Both the position numbers and the translations under genes were made by a program. Shown in pieces: positions 25,540 to 33,401 of a DNA stretch of 64,000 nucleotides. How positions within the stretch are numbered: position 1 is the stretch's first letter; every line of letters starts with the position of its first letter. Source of the stretch: Pseudomonadota bacterium (GTDB lineage: Bacteria; Myxococcota_A; Polyangia; Polyangiales; Polyangiaceae). The stretch lies in contig JAEYVE010000083.1 of assembly GCA_023432025.1 (NCBI GenBank), positions 1 to 64,000 of the forward strand, written 5' to 3'. Below the pieces are notes generated by a model. That model saw nothing but the letters and a program-made list of their open reading frames with translations. It was not told where the DNA came from and did not search any database.

Positions 25540-27059
25540 GCGCCCGCGCCATGAGCCCAGCAAGAGCGCCGCGCAGCGGCGCGCGGACCGATCCTGCGCG
25601 CCGCGCGCGCGCTGCACGCTCGAACGAGTCAGGGCGCCGGTCGCCCCTGGCTCGGTTGAGGGCGGCTTTCACCGTCTACTCGTGGGTCACGGCTTGCTTG
25701 CTCTCGGGGCTGACGTTCGTTTTCGTCCTCCGGAGCGCAGGCCCACTCCGCCCCCACATTCTGGTTGCGAATGGACTGACCACGGCGTGCGCGGTCGCGC
25801 TGGGGCTTCTTTTCGTCGGCCTCTACGTGAGACCGCTGCTCCGCGAGGAGGAGGCGGCGCTCCGAGAGCGGGACACGGAGCTGGCCCGCGCCCAAGCGAC
25901 GACGCGACGAAAGAGCGAGCTCTTGGCGCACGTGAGCGACGAAATTCGTACCCCGATGAGCGGCGTTTTCGGCATGAGTGAGCTCTTGCTCGAAACGGAG
26001 CTCACTCCGCGTCAGCACCGCTACGCGTCGACAGTGCAAAGCTCCGCGGGCGCTCTCTTGAGCCTCCTGAACGACCTGCGTGATCTCTCGAAGATCGAGG
26101 CGGGCAAGTTGGAGATCGTCGCGACCGACTGCGACGTACGGCGCACGGTGGAGGAGGTCGCGGACCGCGCTGCGGCGGGTCGTGGGCACAAACGTTTGAA
26201 CGTTACCGTGCACGTGAGCAAGTCGGTGCCGGCGCTGGTGCGCTGCGACCGCGAGCGGCTGCGCCAGGTTCTGACGCACCTCGCCGGTAACGCGGTCAAA
26301 TTCACCGAGCGAGGTGAGGTGGTGCTCTCCGTCGAGGTCATCACCACGGACTCGGCCACGGCGCAGCTGCGTTTCTCGGTGCAGGATACGGGCATCGGTA
26401 TTCCGCGCTTCTTCCAGAATCGTCTCTTCGAGGCGTTCTCGGAGGTGAGCGGGTCGCCCCCGGGGCGCCGCGGCGGCGCGGGTCTCGGGCTCGCCATTTC
26501 CCGTCAGCTGGTGCGCATGATGGGCGGAGAAATCGGTGTGGAGAGCGAGGTCGGGGTGGGAAGTCGCTTTTGGTTCACGCTTCCGGTCGAGGTGTCCTCA
26601 CCACGGCGCGTCGTCGAAAACCCACCAGCGCAGAAGCGGGCGGAGCCAGGGGACGCGACGAGGGCGCGAACGCGCCAGCGCGCGGGGCTCGAGACCGTAC
26701 GCCTGCGTCGCTCGTCCGCTCTGGATCCCGCCACCAAGCGGAGCGCCGTCGTCGCGGAAATGTTCTTGCGCCTCGTGCCCTCGCAGGTCGACGCCATCGC
26801 CGCCGCCTCGGGAGAGGAGCACGGCAGCTCGGTGAGCCACGGAGCGCACCGCTTGAAGGGGAGCTGTCTTTCGGTGGGCGCGGTGGCGATGGCACGCGTC
26901 TGTGGGGAGCTCGTGGCGGAGCCGGAGCGCTCGGAGGAGCTGGTCGGGGAGCTCCGGGAGCATTTCGAGGCGGTCAAGGCCGAGCTCGAGTACGAGCTGG
27001 CCCGGCGCGAGACGTCCGGGGGCTCGTTGGTGGTCCACGCAGGGAGTCGCCCCTCATGA
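25536..27059 (+). CDS. Histidine kinase homologue with Asp at the phosphoacceptor position, plus HPt domain
   Basis: A 507-residue protein. The GTG at 25536 has GAGGAG seven bases upstream and overlaps the receiver stop; an ATG at 25551 is less well supported. Two membrane helices lie near residues 40-60 and 70-90. The dimerisation helix reads LLAHVSDEIRTPMSGV, where family members have SHEIRTPM, so the His is Asp135 (codon gac, 25938-25940). The ATP lobe looks intact (LRQVLTHLAGNAVKFTE, VQDTGIGIP, GGAGLGLAISRQL). A linker leads to a C-terminal HPt domain with SHGAHRLKGSCLSVGA and its His. Autophosphorylation on the usual His is not possible, so the protein may accept phosphate on the HPt or act as a scaffold. 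Confidence 0.85.
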   Translation: MSARAMSPARAPRSGARTDPARRARAARSNESGRRSPLARLRAAFTVYSWVTACLLSGLTFVFVLRSAGPLRPHILVANGLTTACAVALGLLFVGLYVRPLLREEEAALRERDTELARAQATTRRKSELLAHVSDEIRTPMSGVFGMSELLLETELTPRQHRYASTVQSSAGALLSLLNDLRDLSKIEAGKLEIVATDCDVRRTVEEVADRAAAGRGHKRLNVTVHVSKSVPALVRCDRERLRQVLTHLAGNAVKFTERGEVVLSVEVITTDSATAQLRFSVQDTGIGIPRFFQNRLFEAFSEVSGSPPGRRGGAGLGLAISRQLVRMMGGEIGVESEVGVGSRFWFTLPVEVSSPRRVVENPPAQKRAEPGDATRARTRQRAGLETVRLRRSSALDPATKRSAVVAEMFLRLVPSQVDAIAAASGEEHGSSVSHGAHRLKGSCLSVGAVAMARVCGELVAEPERSEELVGELREHFEAVKAELEYELARRETSGGSLVVHAGSRPS

Positions 27060-27113
27060 CGCGCGGGGTCGCGTGGTACTGTCCTCGCGGGATCGCGAGG
27101 GGAGCTACGAACG

Positions 27114-29084
27114 GTGAGACGAATCGGGGTGCGGGTGCTTCTGGTGGAAGACAGCCCCGCGGACGCGGAGCTCTTGTTGCACGCGCTCCGTGCGGGTGGG
27201 TTCGAGCCAGAGAGTGAGCGCGTGTTTCGCGAGGCCGACTTTCGCGCGGCGCTCTCGCGAAGACCGCTGCCCGACGTGATTCTGGCGGACTACACCATGC
27301 CCTCGTTCAGCGGGCTCGGCGCCTTGCGCATCTTGCGCGAGCTCGGCTTGGACGTGCCCTTTCTCGTGGTGACCGGCACCATCGGCGAAGAGCTCGCGGT
27401 GGAGTGTATGCGCGAGGGCGCGGCGGACTACCTCTTGAAAGATCGCCTCACGCGCCTCGGTCCGGCGGTGGGTCGCGCGCTGGAAGAACACGGCCTCCGC
27501 GAGTCGAAACGTGCCGCGGAGGAGGCGCTTCGCGAACGTCTACAGTTCGAGCAGTTCTTGACCGAGCACTCGACGCGCTTGCTGCACGCCCGCGCGGACG
27601 ATCTGGACGCCGTCATGGCCGAGGCGCTCCGCACGCTCGCCGAGAGCGTCGGGTTTCATCGGGCGCACATCGTTCTGTTCGACGACGCTCGCGAAACGCT
27701 CCGCGTCTACGCCGCTTGGTCTGCGCCCGGTGTTCCGGCTCTCGCGGTAGAGCACACGTCGCTTGCACGCGCCGGTTGGCCGCTGACGCTCGTCGCCGGG
27801 GGACAGCGTGTGGTCGCGGGGCGGGAGGAAATCGAGCGAAAGGCGCCGTCTTTCGGCTTGGTCACCGATCCGGAGCTCGAGTTCGTGGTGCTATTTCCTC
27901 TGTTCATCGAGGGCGCCGTCGTCGGGGCCATCGGCTTTCAGAAGCGGCGCGGCGGCGCGCCCCTCTCGCACGGCTTGGAGGCGCGTCTCAACCTCGCCGG
28001 AGAAATGGTGGCGGGCGCGCTCGCGCGCAAGCGCGCCGAGGAACGCCGCCAGGCGGCGTTCCAAGAGCTCGGGCGGCTGAAGCAGGCGGCCGAGAGCGAG
28101 CGCGACTACCTGCGCGAAGAGCTGCAGGTGGAGCACGGCAGCGGCATCGTGGGTTCGAGCCCCGGCATTCAACGCGTACTCGAGCTCGTGCGGGCGGTCG
28201 CCGGCACCAAAGCGACGGTGCTCGTGCGCGGCGAGTCGGGTGTGGGCAAGGAGCTCGTCGCGCGCGCCATTCACGCGCAGAGCCCGCGCGCCTCGGGGCC
28301 GCTGGTCAAGGTGAACTGCGCGTCCATTCCCAAGGAGCTGTTCGAGAGCGAGTTCTTCGGGCACGTCAAAGGCTCGTTCACCGGCGCGCACAAGAACCGG
28401 CTGGGGCGCTTCGAGCTGGCGGACGGCGGCACGCTCTTCTTGGACGAGGTCGGAGAAATTCCGCTCGAAATGCAGGCAAAATTCCTGCGTGTTCTGCAAG
28501 AAAGCGAGTTCGAGCGCGTGGGGGACGACCGCACGCGGCGCGTGGACGTGCGCATCGTGGCGGCGACCAATCGGGACCTCGAGGCGGAGGCCCAAGCCGG
28601 AAAGTTCCGCGCGGATCTGTACTACCGGCTGGGCGTGTTCCCAGTAGAGGTGCCGCCGCTGCGCGCGCGTCGCGAGGACATCGTGCCCCTCGCCGAGCAT
28701 CTCTTGGAGCTTCGCTGTCGCGAGCTGGGTCGCACCGGGCTCAGGCTGGACGAGGAGCACAAGCAGCTACTCATGCGCTACGAATGGCCGGGCAACGTGC
28801 GGGAGCTGTCGCACGTGCTCGAACGCGCGGTGATTCTGGCTCAAGGTGGGCCGCTTCGGCTCGAGGCAGCTCTGAACGTGTCCGCGCAGGTTCCTTCGGA
28901 CGCTCCGGTGTCGGGCGTCATCCTGAAGGAAGACGAGCTTCGGCGCCTCGAGCGGCGGAACCTGCAAGCTGCGCTCGAAAAGGCGGAGTGGCGCATCAGC
29001 GGCCCTCAGGGAGCGGCGGAGCTGCTCGGCATTCATCCATCGACCTTACGCGACCGGATGAAGGCGCTCGGCGTTCAGAAGTAG
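27114..29084 (+). CDS. Receiver-GAF-AAA+ sigma54-dependent activator (NtrC family)
   Basis: A 656-residue regulator from a GTG at 27114 behind AGGGGAG. The receiver domain (about 5-125) has LLVEDSP and the phosphoacceptor in VILADYTMP. A GAF domain lies at about 150-305 and a coiled coil at 310-340. The AAA+ domain (345-575) shows Walker A GESGVGKE, the sigma54-contact loop GSFTGA (usual GAFTGA, a mild change), Walker B LFLDEVGE and the R-finger region. A Fis-type helix-turn-helix ends the protein (GAAELLGIHPSTLRDRMKAL). It should drive open-complex formation at sigma54 promoters. Targets are unknown; I saw no clear -24/-12 site nearby. Confidence 0.92.
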   Translation: MRRIGVRVLLVEDSPADAELLLHALRAGGFEPESERVFREADFRAALSRRPLPDVILADYTMPSFSGLGALRILRELGLDVPFLVVTGTIGEELAVECMREGAADYLLKDRLTRLGPAVGRALEEHGLRESKRAAEEALRERLQFEQFLTEHSTRLLHARADDLDAVMAEALRTLAESVGFHRAHIVLFDDARETLRVYAAWSAPGVPALAVEHTSLARAGWPLTLVAGGQRVVAGREEIERKAPSFGLVTDPELEFVVLFPLFIEGAVVGAIGFQKRRGGAPLSHGLEARLNLAGEMVAGALARKRAEERRQAAFQELGRLKQAAESERDYLREELQVEHGSGIVGSSPGIQRVLELVRAVAGTKATVLVRGESGVGKELVARAIHAQSPRASGPLVKVNCASIPKELFESEFFGHVKGSFTGAHKNRLGRFELADGGTLFLDEVGEIPLEMQAKFLRVLQESEFERVGDDRTRRVDVRIVAATNRDLEAEAQAGKFRADLYYRLGVFPVEVPPLRARREDIVPLAEHLLELRCRELGRTGLRLDEEHKQLLMRYEWPGNVRELSHVLERAVILAQGGPLRLEAALNVSAQVPSDAPVSGVILKEDELRRLERRNLQAALEKAEWRISGPQGAAELLGIHPSTLRDRMKALGVQK

Positions 29085-29383
29085 TCGAGAGCGGGGGTGC
29101 GAGGGACGGGGGCGGCGCGGCTGGGTCGCGCGCGCGCCCAGCCTCCCGGAGGAGACGCTGCGCAGCGTGTCGAGAGGAGGACGCGCGCGGAGAAGGGATC
29201 GGTCGGGGGGGGACGGAAGCGGAGTTCAGCTGCGGAGGCGGGAATATTCTCGGGGAACGTCCGGTTGGGGAAACGTGCAGGTCGCGGATTTCTGCCGTGC
29301 TTCGCGGGCGATGAGCGAAGAATGAGCGGCGGCGTTGCCCTGTGGCGGTCCCCTCGGGTTAACCTTGCCTTGGAGGGAATGGA
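29085..29383. other. Intergenic region before the methyltransferase gene
   Basis: About 300 bases without a gene. It has the hairpin at 29119-29143 and a perfect 14-bp palindrome ACGCTGCGCAGCGT at 29155-29168. A less GC-rich stretch (29240-29370) may hold the methyltransferase promoter, but I could not pick convincing -35/-10 boxes. A GGAGGG six bases before the ATG at 29384 is a good ribosome site. Confidence 0.55.
29119..29143 (+). terminator. Strong GC hairpin after the sigma54 activator gene
   Basis: GGCTGGG (29119-29125) and CCCAGCC (29137-29143) pair perfectly around an 11-base CG-alternating loop, 34 bases after the stop at 29084. No T-run follows, so termination is plausible but not assured. 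Confidence 0.45.
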
Positions 29384-30361
29384 ATGGGAGCAAACATCGG
29401 CTCGTCGAAGTGCCCAATCTGTCGCGGAGGGACGTCCTTGTCGTTCTCTGCGCCGTGTGATTACAGAAAGCCGAACGACTCGAAGCGGTACGACGTGCAC
29501 TGGTGCGCGACGTGTAATTACGGCCACGTTTGGGAGAGACCGACGCCGACCGAGGTGCGGGAGTTTTACGCCCTCGAGTACTACACGCACGAGCACTTCT
29601 CGACGCAGGGCGGTTCGGCGAACAAGGAAACGTTTCTCGACAAGCTGCGCACGCATTTGTCGTGGCGCTTCGACGAGAGCGAGGACCTGTCGCCGAGCGA
29701 AGTGGCGCCGTGGATCGCCGGAGAGGGTCTGTCCGTGCTCGAGATTGGCTGCGGCAACGGTACCAACTTGCGCAAGTTCTTGGACCAGGGGTTTCGCGCC
29801 GTCGGCGTGGAGCCGGATCCCCGCGCTTGCGAGGCGGTCAACGGCGCGGGCATGGTCGCGTTTCCCGGAACGGCGGAGGACCTGCCGAGCGAGGTGCGCG
29901 AGCAAAGGTTCAACGTCGTGCTCATGGCGCACGTGCTGGAGCATTGCTTGGACGTGAACGCCGCCGTGGAGAGCGCCCAGGGCGTCTTGGACGAACAGGG
30001 ACTCTTGGTGATTGAAACGCCGAACAATCAGGCGCAAGGCTTCAAGTTGTACGAGGCGAGCTGGCCGTGGTCGGACATTCCTCGGCATTTGAATTTCTTT
30101 ACGCCGACGAGCCTGAAGCGCTTGCTCGAAAAGCACGGCTTCGAGGTCGTGTCCGAGAAGTACGCGGGCTACTACCGGCAGTTTACGAACTCCTGGCTCG
30201 AAACGGAGGAGCAGATCTGGCGCTCGTTCGCCGGGCGTGAGTCGTCGCGTCGGGCCATGCCGAACTTCAAGCTGCGCGCGTGGAAGCTGCTCTTGAAGAC
30301 GGTGCTGTCTCCGAGCGCAGAAAAGTACGATTCGGTTCGCCTGATCGCTCGTCGGGCCTGA
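29384..30361 (+). CDS. Class I SAM-dependent methyltransferase with N-terminal zinc-binding motif
   Basis: A 325-residue cytoplasmic protein with ATG at 29384. Residues 10-50 contain CPIC and CATC, a likely zinc-binding knuckle as found in C-methyltransferases acting on sugars and in related enzymes. The Rossmann core has motif I VLEIGCGNGTNLRKFL (about 118-133), an acidic Glu in GVEPDPRA and motif IV MAHVLEHCLDV. Residues 230-245 (DIPRHLNFFTPTSLKRLLEK) are typical of the methyltransferase_11/23 group. It probably methylates a small molecule or sugar nucleotide. No pathway partner is adjacent. Confidence 0.8.
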   Translation: MGANIGSSKCPICRGGTSLSFSAPCDYRKPNDSKRYDVHWCATCNYGHVWERPTPTEVREFYALEYYTHEHFSTQGGSANKETFLDKLRTHLSWRFDESEDLSPSEVAPWIAGEGLSVLEIGCGNGTNLRKFLDQGFRAVGVEPDPRACEAVNGAGMVAFPGTAEDLPSEVREQRFNVVLMAHVLEHCLDVNAAVESAQGVLDEQGLLVIETPNNQAQGFKLYEASWPWSDIPRHLNFFTPTSLKRLLEKHGFEVVSEKYAGYYRQFTNSWLETEEQIWRSFAGRESSRRAMPNFKLRAWKLLLKTVLSPSAEKYDSVRLIARRA

Positions 30362-30709
30362 GCCATCGACGCGGCGGCGCGAAGTCGTTCCCCGGGACCG
30401 GCGCGCGGAGACGAATCGCCGTCGCGCGGGGTGCGCGCAGACGGTCGTCGTCGCAGGCCGAGGTGGCACTCCCTGCGACCGAGCCCCCGTCGTCCCTACA
30501 GCGGCCGAGCGAGCCAGGGGGCGAGCCGAGGTGCGGGGCGTGTCTTGCGCTTCGTTCGTGCGGATCTCAGCGCGACTTTGCGCCGCTCGAAGCACCTGAA
30601 GTTTTGTACCCTGCCGGGGAGGTTTCTAACCTCCCGAAGTTACGACGGAGAAGGCCGTGGCGTGCTTGCCAAAAGCACAGCGAGGTGCTCCCCTGGCTTG
30701 GGGCGACCC
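30362..30709. other. Intergenic region before the winged-helix-type gene
   Basis: 348 bases. The first half keeps a coding-like composition but I see no supported gene. The second half has the perfect inverted repeat at 30617-30635 in a slightly less GC-rich stretch, likely part of the promoter region for the two-gene operon at 30710-33357. Confidence 0.5.
30617..30635. promoter_or_regulatory. Perfect inverted repeat, possible operator
   Basis: GGGAGGTT (30617-30624) and AACCTCCC (30628-30635) are perfect complements with a three-base spacer, about 75 bases before the ATG of the winged-helix-type gene. Position and symmetry fit an operator for autoregulation; a hairpin in the leader RNA is the alternative. 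Confidence 0.4.
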
Positions 30710-31693
30710 ATGAAATCCCAGGCTTTGATCGACGCCATCGTGCGCCAAACGACGGTCCTCATCGCGAGGCTGTCGACCGCGGAGGGGGCGCGCTCTCCGC
30801 TGGGGCACATTGCGGGCGAGGTCTTTACCGGCCTGGTGAACGAGCTCGAAAATCAGGGCGTGAGCAAGAAGGTCATCGCCGACATGTTCGGCATGGCGCT
30901 GCGCTCGTATCGACAGAAGGTGCAGCGGCTCGGCGAGTCCGCGACCTCGCGTGGCGTCACTCTCTGGAGCGCGGTGCAAACGTACCTGGGCGCGCGGGAG
31001 TCGACCACGCGTGCGGAGCTTCTGGAGCGCTTTCAGTACGACGAAGAAGCGTCCGTGCGTGGTATTTTGAACGATCTCGTCGAGAGCGGCTTCGTGATTC
31101 GCTCGGGGCGCGGCGAGGACACGCGCTATCGTATGGCGACCGAGGAGGAGCTCCGCGATTGCGGCGCCGCGAGCGATGCCAACGCTGGAGAATCCCTCGC
31201 GGCGCTCCTCTGGTTGCACGTTTACCGTGAGGGGCCGACGACGATTGAGCGACTCACGCAGCTGGTGTCCGTTTCCCGCGAGGCGGTGGAGGCGGCCATG
31301 GAGTCGCTCGCCGCGGGCGGGCGCGTGCGGCGCGACGGGGACGTGTACGTGACCGAAGAGGTGCTCATCCCCATCGGCGAGGCGGCGGGTTGGGAGGCCG
31401 CCATTGCGGACCACCACCGCGCGGTGTTGAACGCCATCGCGGCCAAAATCACGAGCGGCGCGCGCGTTTCGGCCAAGAGCGACGAGGTGGGCGGCACCAC
31501 GCTCACCTTCGATCTGTGGCCGGGGCACCCGATGGAGCCAGAGGTGCGGCGCCTTCTAGCGACCACGCGCGGAACGATTTTGCCGCTTTGGGAGGCCCTC
31601 ACCGAGTACAACAAGACGCACCAAGGCTCGGGCGCCTACCAAGTTCATTATTATTGCGGGCAGTACGTCGTTTCCGAGGAAATCATCTCATGA
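30710..31693 (+). CDS. Predicted winged-helix-type protein, coupled to a lipoprotein gene
   Basis: A 327-residue cytoplasmic protein from the ATG at 30710. Residues about 40-70 (NQGVSKKVIADMFGMALRSY) look like a helix-turn-helix. Two further winged-helix-like segments follow: residues 95-140 (TRAELLERFQYDEEASVRGI) and 175-225 (ERLTQLVSVSREAVEAAMES, with GGRVRRDGDVYV as the wing). The C-terminal 90 residues form an alpha/beta domain of unknown type. I recognise it only as a recurrent myxobacterial hypothetical. The stop overlaps the next ATG (ATGA), so it is co-translated with the GH30-like lipoprotein. A regulatory role is inferred from the helix-turn-helix pattern. Confidence 0.6.
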   Translation: MKSQALIDAIVRQTTVLIARLSTAEGARSPLGHIAGEVFTGLVNELENQGVSKKVIADMFGMALRSYRQKVQRLGESATSRGVTLWSAVQTYLGARESTTRAELLERFQYDEEASVRGILNDLVESGFVIRSGRGEDTRYRMATEEELRDCGAASDANAGESLAALLWLHVYREGPTTIERLTQLVSVSREAVEAAMESLAAGGRVRRDGDVYVTEEVLIPIGEAAGWEAAIADHHRAVLNAIAAKITSGARVSAKSDEVGGTTLTFDLWPGHPMEPEVRRLLATTRGTILPLWEALTEYNKTHQGSGAYQVHYYCGQYVVSEEIIS

Positions 31694-33357
31694 GCCCTCT
31701 CAAGGCCATTCTTTGGAGCGTCCTGTGTTCGGCCATCGTCGGTGTGGTGTCGTGCAGCCCCAGCTCTCCCCAGGTCGGCAGCCAAACCAACTGGCTGCGG
31801 TCGTGTGACGGGGCGGAGGACTGCGACGGGCTCGAGTGCCTGTGCGGCGTGTGCACGACGCGTTGCACGGACACCATGGAGTGCGAGGTGGGCGCGTGCG
31901 TTGCGGCCACGGACGAGGGAGCCGTTGCGCTTTGCGACGGCAAGCCTCTCGGGGACCGCTTGTGCCTCTCGCGTTGTGACGACGACGCGTCTTGCCCGGG
32001 TGCCTCGAGCTGCGTGGCGGGTGTGTGCTCGCCACTCGCGGAGGCAGAGGCGCGCGTGGACGTCGATCCCGAGGTGCGTCACCAAGCGCTCGTCGGCTTC
32101 GGTGCTTCGCTCGCGTTCAGCGAGGAGGCCATCGTCGGCTTCGAGGACAAGGCGGCGCTCTACGACGTCATGTTCGTCGAGTCCGGCTTCGACGTGATTC
32201 GCTTGCGCAATCGCTTCGAAGGGGACAACCCTGGCGACCTTCAGCCGGTGCTGGAAATCATCACGGAGGCCGAGCGTCGCCTGGGACGGGCGCCCACGCT
32301 TTTCATGACGTCGGGTAGCCCGCCTGCTGCGCTCAAGGCCAACGGCAATCGTTACTGCGAGAACGCCGACCCGCTCTGCACCTTGGCGCGTAACGAGGAC
32401 GGAGATTTCGATTACGAGGGCTTCGGCGAGTACTGGCGAGCTTCGCTCGAGGCGTATGCCGAGCTCGGCATACGGCCGGAGTTCGTGAGTCTCCAGAACA
32501 ACACGGACTGGATCCCGCCCGGCGAAAATGGACCCGAAGCGTGTCGCTTTCTGCCCGAAGAAGGCACGATGACGATGAATACGCCGGACGGCGAGGTGGA
32601 CGCCGAGTTCCCTGGCTTTACCCGGGCGCTCGAGGCGGTGCGGAGCGCGACCAGCTCACTCGATGCCGACTATTCCTTTACGGCCGCGGAGGCGGGGAGC
32701 CCCATCATGGTGGCCCGCTACGTGGACCCATTGAACGAGGAAGACTACGGCGCCATCGCCTTTCATCTCTTCGGGTTCAAAGCCAACGACGTCGCTTTGG
32801 ATCAGCTGGAGCGCCTGAGGGCTCTAGGAGAGCGTGGGGGCAAGCCCGTCATTCAAAGTGAGATGGACGCCCGCGGTCTCGACGCCGCCATCCTGACTCA
32901 CTACACGCTCACGGTCGCGAACGCGGCGGCCTACCTGCAGCAAGGGTTCGTCAATGCCACCCTCGATGAGGCGTCGTCCGTGCCAATCGGCGCTCTCGAC
33001 GGAACCATCGTGAAGCTGCCCACGTACCACGCGCTGTCGCACTTTGCGTTGCGTACGGATCCGGGCTGGCGTCGCGTGGACGCGCTCATGGACTCGTCGG
33101 ACGTGCTCTCGTCGGCTTGGCTGTCGCCGAACGAAGAGGCGCTGACCATCGTCTTGATCAATCCGGGGGACTCGACCGTAGCGGTCGAGGTGGCGGCGCC
33201 TGCGCCGTTCGACGCGCGCTTGAACGAGGCGCGTGTGTCGCGCACCGTGTTCGACGGCACGGAGCGTTCGGCCGAGCTGGGCACGCTGCCGAGAAACCGC
33301 GTGGTGCGGCTTCCGGGGCAGGGCATCGTGACGATCGCCATCGGCGATGCATCGTGA
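31690..33357 (+). CDS. GH30-like glycoside hydrolase lipoprotein with altered acid/base residue
   Basis: A 555-residue lipoprotein. The signal (LWSVLCSAIVGVVSC) ends in a lipobox with Cys22. A Cys-rich linker (about residues 35-115) typical of myxobacterial surface proteins follows. The barrel begins at HQALVGFGASLAFSEEAI, resembling the GH30 start. In clan GH-A the acid/base Glu follows an Asn in a QNEP motif; here the segment is SLQNNTDW, with Asn271 at that place. The likely nucleophile is Glu391 (KPVIQSEMDARG). A C-terminal beta domain completes the GH30 layout. It may bind glycan without normal hydrolysis. The last codons were changed by a 26-bp duplication that includes the stop. It follows the winged-helix-type gene with a four-base overlap. 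Confidence 0.7.
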   Translation: MSPLKAILWSVLCSAIVGVVSCSPSSPQVGSQTNWLRSCDGAEDCDGLECLCGVCTTRCTDTMECEVGACVAATDEGAVALCDGKPLGDRLCLSRCDDDASCPGASSCVAGVCSPLAEAEARVDVDPEVRHQALVGFGASLAFSEEAIVGFEDKAALYDVMFVESGFDVIRLRNRFEGDNPGDLQPVLEIITEAERRLGRAPTLFMTSGSPPAALKANGNRYCENADPLCTLARNEDGDFDYEGFGEYWRASLEAYAELGIRPEFVSLQNNTDWIPPGENGPEACRFLPEEGTMTMNTPDGEVDAEFPGFTRALEAVRSATSSLDADYSFTAAEAGSPIMVARYVDPLNEEDYGAIAFHLFGFKANDVALDQLERLRALGERGGKPVIQSEMDARGLDAAILTHYTLTVANAAAYLQQGFVNATLDEASSVPIGALDGTIVKLPTYHALSHFALRTDPGWRRVDALMDSSDVLSSAWLSPNEEALTIVLINPGDSTVAVEVAAPAPFDARLNEARVSRTVFDGTERSAELGTLPRNRVVRLPGQGIVTIAIGDAS

Positions 33358-33374
33358 CGATCGCCATCGGCGAT
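33323..33374 (+). repeat. Perfect 26-bp tandem duplication across the GH30-like stop codon
   Basis: Bases 33323-33348 and 33349-33374 are identical. Each copy contains the small hairpin ATCGCC-atc-GGCGAT. Because 26 is not a multiple of three, the second copy is read in another frame and gives the ending Ala-Ser-stop. Without the duplication the protein would end Gly-Asp-stop at 33375-33377 of the present numbering. Confidence 0.9.
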
Positions 33375-33401
33375 TGAGCTTGCCTCCTCGGGGACGCGCG
33401 C

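Noticed and set aside
28370..28390. GSFTGA in place of GAFTGA as a sign of a dead sigma54 activator
   Set aside because: Ala to Ser is conservative and the essential Phe-Thr pair is kept. All other AAA+ motifs are intact.
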